From Agrostemma githago (lineage: Eukaryota; Streptophyta; Magnoliopsida; Caryophyllales; Caryophyllaceae), in assembly GCA_958450325.1 (NCBI GenBank), contig OY288256.1, positions 13,672,557 through 13,736,556 on the forward strand: a stretch of DNA of 64,000 bases. Reading direction: 5' to 3'. Numbering within the stretch: the first letter of the stretch is position 1; each line of letters begins with the position of its first letter. Under the pieces are notes generated by a model. It saw only the letters and a program-made list of their open reading frames with translations. It did not search any database and was not told the origin of the DNA. The translations under genes and the position numbers were made by a program. Below, one piece after another: positions 18,699 to 31,200 of this stretch.

Positions 18699-21600
18699 AT
18701 GAGCCGAACCACAAGTACCTCTGCCTACCTCTGGGCAGGTCCCCTGGACTTCGACCAGAAGCCAGGGTCTGGCTGGGCCCCATGCGCCGAACCACAAGTC
18801 CCTCTACCTACCTCTGGGCAGGCAGGGGGCAGGCCCTCTGGACGTCGACCAGAAGCCAGGGTCAGGCCGGGTCCCATGCGTCGAACCACAAGTCCCTCTG
18901 CCTACCTTTTGGGCAAGCAGGGGGGCAGGCCCACTAGACTTCGACCAGAAGCCAGGGTCAGGCCTGGCGGCAAAAGCCGAACCACAAGTCCCTCTGCCTA
19001 CCTTTGGGCAGGCAGTGGGCAGGCCTCCTGGACTTCGACCAGAAGCCAGGGTCAGGCCAGGCCCCACGTGCCGAACCACAAGTCGCTCTGCCTACCTCTG
19101 GGCAGGCAGGGGGCAGGCACCCTGGACTTCGGCAAGAAGCCAGGTCAGGCCGGGCCCCACGTGCCGAACCACAAGTCCCTCAGCCTACCTCTTGGCAGGC
19201 AGGGAGCAGGCCCCTTGGACTTCGGCAAGAAGCCAGGGTCAGGTCGGGCCCCATGAGCCGAACCACAATTCCCACTACCTAGCTCTAGGCAGGTAGGGGG
19301 CATGCCCTCTGGACTACGACCAGAAGCCAGGGTCAGGCCGGGCCCCATGCGTCGAACCACAAGTCCCTCAACCTACCTCTTGGCAGGCAGGGGGCAGGCT
19401 CCCATGGACTTCGGCAAGAAGCCAGGGTCAGGCCGGGCCCCATGAGCCGAACCACAAGTCCCTCTGCCTACCTCTGGGCAGGCAGGGGGGCAGGCCCACT
19501 GGACTTCGACTAGAAGCCAGGGTCAGGCCAGGCCCCATGAACCGAACCACAAGTCCCTCTGCCTACCTTTGGGCAGGCAAGGGGCTGGCCCTCTGGACTT
19601 CGACCAGAAGCCAGGGTCAGGCCGGGCCCCATGCGCCGAACCACAAGTACCTCTGCCTACCTCTGGGCAGGTCCCCTGGACTTCGACCAGAAGCCAGGGT
19701 CTCGCTGGGCCCCATGCGCCGAACCACAAGTCCCTCTACCTACCTCTGGGCAGGCAGGGGGCAGGCCCTCTGGACGTCGACCAGAAGCCAGGGTCAGGCC
19801 GAGCCCCACGTGCCGAACCACAAGTCCCTCTGCCTACCTCTGGGCAGGTAGGGGCAGGCCCTCTGGACTTCGACCAGAAGCTAGGGTCAGGCCGGGCCCC
19901 ACGTGCCGAACCACTAGTCCCTCTGCCTACCTCTAGGCAGGCTGGGAGCAGGCCTTCTTGACTTCGACTAGAAGCCAGGGTCTGGCCGGGCTCCATGAGC
20001 CGAACCAGAAGTCCCTCTGCCTACCTCTTGGCAGGCAGGGGGCCGCCGAACAACAAGTCCCTCTACCTACCTCTGGGCAGGCAGGGGGCAGGCCTTCTGG
20101 ACTTCGACCAGAAGCCAGGGTCAGACCGGGCCCCATGCGCCGAACCACAAGTACCTCTGCCTACCTCTGGGCAGGCAGGGGGGCAGGTCTCGTAGACTTC
20201 GACCAGAAGCCAGGGTCAGGCTGGGCCCCATGAGCCGAACCACAAGTACCTCTGCCTACCTCTGGGCAGGTAGGGGGCAGGCCCTCTGGACTTCGACCAG
20301 AAGCCAGGGTCAGGTCGGGCCCCATGCGCCGAACCACAAGTCCCTCTGCCTACCACTGGGCAGGTAGGGGGCAGACCCTCTGGACTTCGAGCAGAAGCCA
20401 GGGTCAGGCTGGGCCCCATGCGCCGAACCACAAGTCCCTCTACCTACCTCTGGGCAGGCAGGGGGCAGGCCCTCTGGACGTCGACCGGAAGCCAGGGTCA
20501 GGTCGGGCCCCATGCGCCGAACCACAAGTCCCTCTGCCTACCTTTGGGCAGGCAGGGGGCAGGCCCTCTGGACTTCGACCAGAAGCCAGGGTCAGGCCGG
20601 GCCCCACGTGCCGAACCATAAGTCCCTCTGCCTACCTCTGGGCAGGCAGGGGGGCAGGCCCACTAGACTTTGACCAGAAGCCAGGGTCAGGCCAGGCGGC
20701 AAAAGCCGAACCACAAGTCCCTCTGCCTACCTTTGGGCAGGCAAGGGGCAGGCCCTCTGGACTTCGACCAGAAGCCAGGGTCAGGCCGGGCTCCATGCGC
20801 CGAACCACAAGTACCTCTGCCTACCTCTGGGCAGGCAGGGGGGCAGGTCCCCTGGACTTCGACCAGAAGCCAGGTCAGGCCGGGCCCCACGTGCCGAACC
20901 ACAAGTCCCTCAGCCTACCTCTTGGCAGGCAGGGAGCAGGCCCCTTGGACTTCGGCAAGAAGCCAGGGTCAGGTCGGGCCCCATGAGCCGAACCACAATT
21001 CCCACTACCTAGCTCTGGGCAGGTAGGGGGCATGCCCTCTGGACTTCGACCAGAAGCCAGGGTCAGGCCGGGCCCCATGCATCGAACCACAAGTCCCTCA
21101 ACCTACCTCTTGGCAGGCAGGGGGCAGGCTCCCCTGGACTTCGGCAAGAAGCCAGGGTCAGGCCGGGCCCCATGAGCCGAACCACAAGTCCCTCTGCCTA
21201 CCTTTGGGCAGGAAGGGGGGCAGGCCCTCTGGACTTCGAGCAGAAGCCAGGGTCAGGCCGGGCCCCATGAGCCGAACCACAAGTCCCTCTGCCTACCTCT
21301 GGGCAGGCAGGGGGGCAGGCCCACTGGACTTCGACTAGAAGCCAGGGTCAGGCCAGGCCCCATGAACCGAACCACAAGTCCCTCTGCCTACCTCTGGGCA
21401 GGCAGGGGGCAGGCCCTCTGGACTTCGACCAGAAGCCAGGGTCAGGCCGAGCCCCACGTGCCGAACCACAAGTCCCTCTGCCTACCTCTGGGCAGGTAGG
21501 GGCAGGCCCTCTGGACTTCGACCAGAAGCTAGGGTCAGGCCGGGCCCCACGTGCCGAACCACTAGTCCCTCTGCCTACCTCTAGGGAGGCTGGGAGCAGG

Positions 21601-21877
21601 CCTTCTTGACTTCGACTAGAAGCCAGGGTCTGGCCGGGCTCCATGAGCCGAACCAGAAGTCCCTCTGCCTACCTCTTGGCAGGCAGGGGGCCGCCGAACA
21701 ACAAGTCCCTCTACCTACCTCTGGGCAGGCAGGGGGCAGGCCTTCTGGACTTCGACCAGAAGCCAGGGTCAGACCGGGCCCCATGCGCCGAACCACAAGT
21801 ACCTCTGCCTACCTCTGGGCAGGCAGGGGGGCAGGTCTCGTAGACTTCGACCAGAAGCCAGGGTCAGGCTGGGCCCC
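18699..21877 (+). repeat. 3,179-bp higher-order repeat, copy 3
   Basis: Same order of monomers as copy 1 with single-base differences (for example TACCACTGGGC at about 20351 in place of TACCTCTGGGC). Marker units lie near 19264 and 20994. Confidence 0.9.
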
Positions 21878-22490
21878 ATGAGCCGAACCACAAGTACCTC
21901 TGCCTACCTCTGGGCAGGTCCCCTGGACTTCGACCAGAAGCCAGGGTCTGGCTGGGCCCCATGCGCCGAACCACAAGTCCCTCTACCTACCTCTGGGCAG
22001 GCAGGGGGCAGGCCCTCTGGACGTCGACCAGAAGCCAGGGTCAGGCCGGGTCCCATGCGTCGAACCACAAGTCCCTCTGCCTACCTTTTGGGCAAGCAGG
22101 GGGGCAGGCCCACTAGACTTCGACCAGAAGCCAGGGTCAGGCCTGGCGGCAAAAGCCGAACCACAAGTCCCTCTGCCTACCTTTGGGCAGGCAGTGGGCA
22201 GGCCTCCTGGACTTCGACCAGAAGCCAGGGTCAGGCCAGGCCCCACGTGCCGAACCACAAGTCGCTCTGCCTACCTCTGGGCAGGCAGGGGGCAGGCACC
22301 TTGGACTTCGGCAAGAAGCCAGGTCAGGCCGGGCCCCACGTGCCGAACCACAAGTCCCTCAGCCTACCTCTTGGCAGGCAGGGAGCAGGCCCCTTGGACT
22401 TCGGCAAGAAGCCAGGGTCAGGTCGGGCCCCATGAGCCGAACCACAATTCCCACTACCTAGCTCTGGGCAGGTAGGGGGCATGCCCTCTG
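21878..22490 (+). repeat. 3,179-bp higher-order repeat, truncated copy 4
   Basis: Follows copies 1-3 up to the marker unit near 22443. It then continues with the monomers normally found after the other marker (ATGCATCGAACC tail, then the GGAAGGGGGG unit), that is, it switches from the 1,449-bp to the 1,730-bp half. The switch suggests recombination between the two marker units. Confidence 0.82.
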
Positions 22491-23067
22491 GACTTCGACC
22501 AGAAGCCAGGGTCAGGCCGGGCCCCATGCATCGAACCACAAGTCCCTCAACCTACCTCTTGGCAGGCAGGGGGCAGGCTCCCCTGGACTTCGGCAAGAAG
22601 CCAGGGTCAGGCCGGGTCCCATGAGCCGAACCACAAGTCCCTCTGCCTACCTTTGGGCAGGAAGGGGGGCAAGCCCTATGGACTTCGAGCAGAAGCCAGG
22701 GTCAGGCCGGGCCCCATGAGCCGAACCACAAGTCCCTCTGCCTACCTCTGGGCAGGCAGGGGGGCAGGCCCACTGGACTTCGACTAGAAGCCAGGGTCAG
22801 GCCAGGCCCCATGAACCGAACCACAAGTCCCTCTGCCTACCTTTGGGCAGGCAAGGGGCTGGCCCTCTGGACTTCGACCAGAAGCCAGGGTCAGGCCGGG
22901 CCCCATGCGCCGAACCACAAGTACCTCTGCCTACCTCTGGGCAGGTCCCCTGGACTTCGACCAGAAGCCAGGGTCTGGCTGGGCCCCATGCGCCGAACCA
23001 CAAGTCCCTCTACCTACCTCTGGGCAGGCAGGGGGCAGGCCCTCTGGACGTCGACCAGAAGCCAGGG

Positions 23068-23819
23068 TCAGGCCGGGTCCCATGCGTCGAACCACAAGTC
23101 CCTCTGCCTACCTCTTGGCAGGCAGGGGGCAGGCCCCCTGGACTTCGGCAAGAAGCCAGGGTCAGGTCGGGCCCCTTGAACCGAACCACAATCCCCTCTG
23201 CCTACCTCTGGGCAGGTAGGGGGCAGGCCCTCTGGACTTCGACCAGAAGCCAGGGTCAGGTCGGGCCCCATGCGCCGAACCACAAGTCCCTCTGCCTACC
23301 TCTGGGCAGGTAGGGGGCAGACCCTCTGGACTTCGACCAGAAGCCAGGGTCAGGCTGGGCCCCATGCGCCGAACCACAAGTCCCTCTACCTACCTCTGGG
23401 CAGGCAGGGGGCAGGCCCTCTGGACGTCGACCAGAAGCCAGGGTCAGGCCGGGTCCCATGCGTCGAACCACAAGTCCCTCTGCCTACCTCTTGGCAGGCA
23501 GGGGGCAGGCCCCCTGGACTTCGGCAAGAAGCCAGGGTCAGGTCGGGCCCCATGAACCGAACCACAATCCCCTCTGCCTACCTCTGGGCAGGTAGGGGGC
23601 AGGCCCTCTGGACTTCGACCAGAAGCCAGGGTCAGGTCGGGCCCCATGCGCCGAACCACAAGTCCCTCTGCCTACCTCTGGGCAGGTAGGGGGCAGGCCC
23701 TCTGGACGTCGACCGGAAGCCAGGGTCAGGCCGGGCCCCATGCGCCGAACCACAAGTCCCTCTGCCTACCTTTGGGCAGGCAGGGGGCAGGCCCTCTGGA
23801 CTTCGACCAGAAGCCAGGG
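23068..23819 (+). repeat. 376-bp (four-monomer) tandem duplication
   Basis: Bases 23068-23443 recur at 23444-23819 at exactly 4 x 94 bp. Each copy includes the ACAATCCCCTCTGCC unit, the GGTAGGGGGCAGG units and a GACGTCGACC unit. The copies differ at single bases, for example GCCCCTTGAACC against GCCCCATGAACC. Confidence 0.85.
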
Positions 23820-25816
23820 TCAGGCCGGGCCCCACGTGCTGAACCATAAGTCCCTCTGCCTACCTCTGGGCAGGCAGGGGGGCAGGCCCACTAGACTTTG
23901 ACCAGAAGCCAGGGTCAGGCCAGGCGGCAAAAGCCGAACCACAAGTCCCTCTGCCTACCTCTGGGCAGGTAGGGGGCAGACCCTCTGGACTTCGACCAGA
24001 AGCCAGGGTCAGGCTGGGCCCCATGCGCCGAACCACAAGTCCCTCTACCTACCTCTGGGCAGGCAGGGGGCAGGCCCTCTGGACTTCGACCAGAAGCCAG
24101 GGTCAGGCCGGGCTCCATGCGCCGAACCACAAGTACCTCTGCCTACCTCTGGGCAGGCAGGGGGGCAGGTCCCCTGGACTTCGACCAGAAGCCAGGTCAG
24201 GCCGGGCCCCACGTGCCGAACCACAAGTCCCTCAGCCTACCTCTTGGCAGGCAGGGAGCAGGCCCCTTGGACTTCGGCAAGAAGCCAGGGTCAGATCGGG
24301 CCCCATGAGCCGAACCACAATTCCCACTACCTAGCTCTGGGCAGGTAGGGGGCATGCCCTCTGGACTTCGACCAGAAGCCAGGGTCAGGCCGGGCCCCAT
24401 GCATCGAACCACAAGTCCCTCAACCTACCTCTTGGCAGGCAGGGGGCAGGCTCCCCTGGACTTCGGCAAGAAGCCAGGGTCAGGCCGGGCCCCATGAGCC
24501 GAACCACAAGTCCCTCTGCCTACCTTTGGGCAGGAAGGGGGGCAGGCCCTCTGGACTTCGAGCAGAAGCCAGGGTCAGGCCGGGCCCCATGAGCCGAACC
24601 ACAAGTCCCTCTGCCTACCTCTGGGCAGGCAGGGGGGCAGGCCCACTGGACTTCGACTAGAAGCCAGGGTCAGGCCAGGCCCCATGAACCGAACCACAAG
24701 TCCCTCTGCCTACCTTTGGGCAGGCAAGGGGCTGGCCCTCTGGACTTCGACCAGAAGCCAGGGTCAGGCCGGGCCCCATGCGCCGAACCACAAGTCCCTC
24801 TGCCTACCTTTGGGCAGGCAGGGGGCAGGCCCTCTGGACTTCGACCAGAAGCCAGGGTCAGGCCGGGCCCCACGTGCTGAACCATAAGTCCCTCTGCCTA
24901 CCTCTGGGCAGGCAGGGGGGCAGGCCCACTAGACTTTGACCAGAAGCCAGGGTCAGGCCAGGCGGCAAAAGCCGAACCACAAGTCCCTCTGCCTACCTCT
25001 GGGCAGGTAGGGGGCAGACCCTCTGGACTTCGACCAGAAGCCAGGGTCAGGCTGGGCCCCATGCGCCGAACCACAAGTCCCTCTACCTACCTCTGGGCAG
25101 GCAGGGGGCAGGCCCTCTGGACTTCGACCAGAAGCCAGGGTCAGGCCGGGCTCCATGCGCCGAACCACAAGTACCTCTGCCTACCTCTGGGCAGGCAGGG
25201 GGGCAGGTCCCCTGGACTTCGACCAGAAGCCAGGTCAGGCCGGGCCCCACGTGCCGAACCACAAGTCCCTCAGCCTACCTCTTGGCAGGCAGGGAGCAGG
25301 CCCCTTGGACTTCGGCAAGAAGCCAGGGTCAGGTCGGGCCCCATGAGCCGAACCACAATTCCCACTACCTAGCTCTGGGCAGGTAGGGGGCATGCCCTCT
25401 GGACTTCGACCAGAAGCCAGGGTCAGGCCGGGCCCCATGCATCGAACCACAAGTCCCTCAACCTACCTCTTGGCAGGCAGGGGGCAGGCTCCCCTGGACT
25501 TCGGCAAGAAGCCAGGGTCAGTCCGGGCCCCATGAGCCGAACCACAAGTCCCTCTGCCTACCTTTGGGCAGGAAGGGGGGCAGGCCCTCTGGACTTCGAG
25601 CAGAAGCCAGGGTCAGGCCGGGCCCCATGAGCCGAACCACAAGTCCCTCTGCCTACCTCTGGGCAGGCAGGGGGGCAGGCCCACTGGACTTCGACTAGAA
25701 GCCAGGGTCAGGCCAGGCCCCATGAACCGAACCACAAGTCCCTCTGCCTACCTTTGGGCAGGCAAGGGGCAGGCCCTCTGGACTTCGACCAGAAGCCAGG
25801 GTCAGGCCGGGCCCCA
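23741..25816 (+). repeat. 1,038-bp higher-order repeat, two tandem copies
   Basis: 23741-24778 and 24779-25816 align at 1,038 bp (11 monomers plus 4 bp). Both carry the GTGCTGAACCATAAG unit, the AGGCGGCAAAAG unit and the marker ACAATTCCCACTACC. The second copy grades into the 3.9-kb block at 25.1 kb. Confidence 0.87.
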
Positions 25817-28800
25817 TGCGCCGAACCACAAGTACCTCTGCCTACCTCTGGGCAGGCAGGGGGGCAGGTCCCCTGGACTTCGACCAGAAGCCAGGGTCAG
25901 GCTGGGCCCCATGCGCCGAACCACAAGTCCCTCTACCTACCTCGGGGCAGGCCCTCTGGATGTCGACCAGAAGCCAGGGTCAGGCCGGGTCCCATGCGCC
26001 GAACCACAAGTCCCTCTGCCTACCTCTGGGCAGGCAGGGGGCAGGCCCTCTGGACTTCGACCAGAAGCCAGGGTCTGGCCGGGCCCCACGAGCCGAACCA
26101 CAAGTCCCTCTGCCTACCTTTGGGCAGCCAGGGGGCAGATCCTCTGGACTTCGACCAGAAGCCAGGGTCAGGCCGGGCCCCATGAACCGAACCATGAGTC
26201 CCTCTGCCTACCTCTGGGCAGGCAGGGGGCAGGCCTTCTGGACTTTGACCAGAAGCCAGGGTCAGGCCGGGCCCCACGTGCCGAACCATAAGTCCCTCTG
26301 CCTACCTCTGGGCAGGCAGGGGGGCAGGCCCACTAGACTTCGACCAGAAGCCAGGGTCAGGCCAGGCGACAAAAGCCGAACCACAAGTCCCTCTGCCTAC
26401 CATTGGGCAGGCAGTGGGCAGGCCTCCTGGACTTCGACCAGAAGCCAGGGTCAGGCCAGGCCCCACGTGCCGAACCACAAGTCGCTCTGCCTACCTCTGT
26501 GCAGGCAGGGGGCAGGCACCCTGGACTTCGGCAAGAAGCCAGGTCAGGCCGGGCCCCACGTGCCGAACCACAAGTACCTCTGCCTACCTCTGGGCAGGCA
26601 GGGGGGCAGGTCCCCTGGACTTCGACCAGAAGCCAGGGTCAGGCTGGGCCCCATGCGCCGAACCACAAGTCCCTCTACCTACCTCGGGGCAGGCCCTCTG
26701 GACGTCGACCAGAAGCCAGGGTCAGGCCGGGTCCCATGCGCCGAACCACAAGTCCCTCTGCCTACCTCTGGGCAGGCAGGGGGCAGGCCCTCTGGACTTC
26801 GACCAGAAGCCAGGGTCTGGCCGGGCCCCACGAGCCGAACCACAAGTCCCTCTGCCTACCTTTGGGAAGCCAGGGGCAGACCCTCTGGACTTCGACCAGA
26901 AGCCAGGGTCAGGCCGGGCCCCATGAACCGAACCATGAGTCCCTCTGCCTACCTCTGGGCAGGCAGGGGGCAGGCCTTCTGGACTTCGACCAGAAGCCAG
27001 GGTCAGGCCGGGCCCCATGCCCCGAACCACAAGTCCCTCTACCTACCTTTGGGCAGGCAGTGGGCAGGCCTCCTGGACTTCGACCAGAAGCCAGGGTCAG
27101 GCCAGGCCCCACGTGCCGAACCACAAGTCGCTCTGCCTACCTCTGGGCAGGCAGGGGGCAGGCACCCTGGACTTCGGCAAGAAGCCAGGTCAGGCCGGGC
27201 CCCACGTGCCGAACCACAAGTCCCTCAGCCTACCTCTTGGAAGGCAGGGAGCAGGCCCCTATGACTTCGGCAAGAAGCAAGGGTCAGGTCGGGCCCCATG
27301 AGCCGAACCGCAATTCCCACTACCTAGCTCTGGGCAGGTAGGGGGCATGCCCTCTGGACTACGACCAGAAGCCAGGGTCAGGCCGGGCCCCATGCGTCGA
27401 ACCACAAGTCCCTCAACCTACCTCTTGGCAGGCAGGGGGCAGGCTCCCCTGGACTTCGGCAAGAAGCCAGAGTCAGGCCGGGCCCCATGCGCCGAACCAC
27501 AAGTCCCTCTGCCTACCTCTGGGCAGGTAGGGGGCAGACCCTCTGGACTTCGACCTGAAGCCAGGGTCAGGCCGGGCCCCATGTGCAGAACCACAAGTCC
27601 CTCTGTCTACCTCTGGGCAGGCAGGGGGCAGGCCCTCTGGACTTCGACCAGAAGATAGGGTCTGGCCGGGCCCCACGAGCTGAACCACAAGTCCCTCTGC
27701 CTACCTCTGGGTAAGCAGGGGGCAGGCCCTCTGGACTTCGACCAGGAGCCAGGGTCAGGCCGGGCCCCACGTGCCGAACCACAAGTCCCTCTGCCTACCT
27801 CTGGACAGGCAGGGGCAGGCCCTCTGGACTTCGACCAGAAGCCAAGGTCTGGCCGGGCCCCACGTGCCGAACCACAAGTCCCTCTGCCTACCTCTGGGCA
27901 GGCAGGGGGCAGGCCCTCTGGACTTCGACCAGAAGCCAGGGTCAGGCCGAGCCCTACGTGCTGAACCACAAGTCCCTCTGCCTACCTCTGGGCAGGTAGG
28001 GGCAGGCCCTCTGGACTTCGACCAGAAGCCAGGGTCAGGCCGGGCCCCACGTGTCGAACCACTAGTCCCTCTGCCTACCTCTGGGCAGGCTGGGAGCTGG
28101 CCTTCTTGACTTCGACCAGAAGCCAGGGTCTGGCCGGGCTCCATGAGCCGAACCAGAAGTCCCTCTGCCTACCTCTTGGCAGGCAAGGGGCCGCCGAACA
28201 ACAAGTCCCTCTACCTACCTCTGGGCAGGCAGGGGGCAGGCCTTCTAGACTTCGACCAGAAGCCAGGGTCAGACCGGGCCCCATGCACCGAACCACAAGT
28301 ACCTCTACCTACCTCTGGGCAGGAAGGGGGGCAGGTCCCGTAGACTTCGACCAGAAGCCAGGGTCAGGCTGGGCCCCATGCGCCGAACCACAAGTCCCTC
28401 TGCCTACCTCTAGGCAGGCAGGGGGCAGACCCTCTGGACTTCGACCAGAAGCTAGGGTCTGGCCGGGCCCCACGAGCCGAACCACAAGTCCCTCTGCCTA
28501 CCTCTAGGCAGGCAGGGGCAAGCCCTCTGGACTTCGACCAACATCCAGGGTCAGGCCGGGCCCTACGTGCCGAACCACAAGTCCCTCTGCCTACCTTTGG
28601 GCAGGCAGAGGGCAGGCCCTCTGGACTTCGACCAGAAGCCAGGGTCAGGCCGGGCCCCATGAACCGAACCATGAGTCCCTCTGCCTACCTCTGGGCAGGC
28701 AGGGGGCAGGTCCCCTGGACTTCGACCAGAAGCCAGGGTCAGGCTGGGCCCCATGAGCCGAACCACAAGTCCCTCTGCCTACCTTTGGGCAGGAAGGGGG

Positions 28801-28994
28801 GCAGGTCCCCTGGACTTCGACCAGAAGCCAGGGTCAGGCTGGGCCCCATGCGCCGAACCAAAAGTCCCTCTACCTACCTCGGGGCAGGCAGGGGGAAGGC
28901 CCTCTAGACGTCGACCAGAAGCCAGGGTCAGGCCGGGTCCCATGCGCCGAACCACAAGTCCCTCTGCCTACCTCTGGGCAGGCAGGGGGCAGGC
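25106..28994 (+). repeat. 3.9-kb block, downstream copy (partner at 7470-11358)
   Basis: Second copy of the block at 7470-11358. The upstream edge is soft because 25.1-25.5 kb also belongs to the 1,038-bp duplication. The downstream edge is sharp: at about 28995 this copy reads GGCCTTCTGG where the partner reads GGCCCTCTGG. From there the sequence enters the 7/8-monomer HOR. Confidence 0.9.
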
Positions 28995-31200
28995 CTTCTG
29001 GACTTCGACCAGAAGCCAGGGTCAGACCGGGCCCCATGCACCGAACCACAAGTACCTCTGCCTACCTCTGGGCAGGCAGGGGGGCAGGTCCCGTAGACTT
29101 CGACCAGAAGCCAGGGTCAGGCTGGGCCCCATGCGCCGAACCACAAGTCCCTCTGCCTACCTCTAGGCAGGCAGGGGGCAGACCCTCTGGACTTCGACCA
29201 GAAGCTAGGGTCTGGCCGGGCCCCACGAGCCGAACCACAAGTCCCTCTGCCTACCTCTAGGCAGGCAGGGGGCAAGCCCTCTGGACTTCGACCAACATCC
29301 AGGGTCAGGCCGGGCCCCACGTGCGAACCACAAGTCCCTCTGCCTACCTTTGGGCAGGCAGAGGGCAGGCCCTCTGGACTTCGACCAGAAGCCAGGGTCA
29401 GGCCGGGCCCCATGAACCGAACCATGAGTCCCTCTGCCTACCTCTGGGCAGGCAGGGGGCAGGTCCCCTGGACTTCGACCAGAAGCCAGGGTCAGGCTGG
29501 GCCCCATGAGCCGAACCACAAGTCCCTCTGCCTACCTTTGGGCAGGAAGGGGGGCAGGTCCCCTGGACTTCGACCAGAAGCCAGGGTCAGGCTGGGCCCC
29601 ATGCGCCGAACCACAAGTCCCTCTACCTACCTCGGGGCAGGCAGGGGGAAGGCCCTCTAGACGTCGACCAGAAGCCAGGGTCAGGCCGGGTCCCATGCGC
29701 CGAACCACAAGTCCCTCTGCCTACCTCTGGGCAGGCAGGGGGCAGGCCCTCTGGACTTCGACCAGAAGCCAGGGTCAGGCCGAGCCCCACGTGCCGAACC
29801 ACAAGTCCCTCTGCCTACCTCTGGGCAGGTAGGGGCAGGCCCTCTAGACTTCGACCAGAAGCCAGGGTCAGGCTGGGCCCCATGCGCCGAACCACAAGTC
29901 CCTCTGCCTACCTCTAGGCAGGCAGGGGGCAGACCCTCTGGACTTCGACCAGAAGCTAGGGTCTGGCCGGGCCCCACGAGCCGAACCACAAGTCCCTCTG
30001 CCTACCTCTAGGCAGGCAGGGGGCAAGCCCTCTGGACTTCGACCAACATCCAGGGTCAGGCCGGGCCCCACGTGCGAACCACAAGTCCCTCTGCCTACCT
30101 TTGGGCAGGCAGAGGGCAGGCCCTCTGGACTTCGACCAGAAGCCAGGGTCAGGCCGGGCCCCATGAACCGAACCATGAGTCCCTCTGCCTACCTCTGGGC
30201 AGGCAGGGGGCAGGTCCCCTGGACTTCGACCAGAAGCCAGGGTCAGGCTGGGCCCCATGAGCCGAACCAAAAGTCCCTCTACCTACCTCGGGGCAGGCAG
30301 GGGGAAGGCCCTCTAGACGTCGACCAGAAGCCAGGGTCAGGCCGGGTCCCATGCGCCGAACCACAAGTCCCTCTGCCTACCTCTGGGCAGGCAGGGGGCA
30401 GGCCTTCTGGACTTCGACCAGAAGCCAGGGTCAGACCGGGCCCCATGCACCGAACCACAAGTACCTCTGCCTACCTCTGGGCAGGCAGGGGGGCAGGTCC
30501 CGTAGACTTCGACCAGAAGCCAGGGTCAGGCTGGGCCCCATGCGCCGAACCACAAGTCCCTCTGCCTACCTCTAGGCAGGCAGGGGGCAGACCCTCTGGA
30601 CTTCGACCAGAAGCTAGGGTCTGGCCGGGCCCCACGAGCCGAACCACAAGTCCCTCTGCCTACCTCTAGGCAGGCAGGGGGCAAGCCCTCTGGACTTCGA
30701 CCAACATCCAGGGTCAGGCCGGGCCCCACGTGCGAACCACAAGTCCCTCTGCCTACCTTTGGGCAGGCAGAGGGCAGGCCCTCTGGACTTCGACCAGAAG
30801 CCAGGGTCAGGCCGGGCCCCATGAACCGAACCATGAGTCACTCTGCCTACCTCTGGGCAGGCAGGGGGCAGGTCCCCTGGACTTCGACCAGAAGCCAGGG
30901 TCAGGCTGGGCCCCATGAGCCGAACCACAAGTCCCTCTGCCTACCTTTGGGCAGGAAGGGGGGCAGGTCCCCTGGACTTCGACCAGAAGCCAGGGTCAGG
31001 CTGGGCCCCATGCGCCGAACCACAAGTCCCTCTACCTACCTCGGGGCAGGCAGGGGGAAGGCCCTCTAGACGTCGACCAGAAGCCAGGGTCAGGCCGGGT
31101 CCCATGCGCCGAACCACAAGTCCCTCTGCCTACCTCTGGGCAGGCAGGGGGCAGGCCCTCTGGACTTCGACCAGAAGCCAGGGTCAGGCCGAGCCCCACG
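28364..31200 (+). repeat. Seven/eight-monomer higher-order repeat, about four copies
   Basis: Phase points at 28659, 29412, 30163 and 30821 give spacings of 753, 751 and 658 bp, that is eight, eight and seven monomers. Each copy runs through the unit with TTCGACCAACATCC, then AGGCAGAGGG, then an ATGAACC-tailed unit. In the last three copies the tail reads CACGTGCGAACC, one C short, at about 29321, 30072 and 30730; the first copy has the full CACGTGCCGAACC form. The one-base deletion thus arose once and was spread. Confidence 0.87.
28583..28612 (+). other. Monomer with a perfectly complementary hairpin 1
   Basis: Here the G-run reads AGGCAGAGGG, so the stem with CCCTCTGCCT is ten Watson-Crick pairs. 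The same AGGCAGAGGG variant occurs near 10968, 29358, 30108, 30767, 31847 and 61475. It removes the single wobble of the canonical unit, but it also shortens the G-run. Confidence 0.75.
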
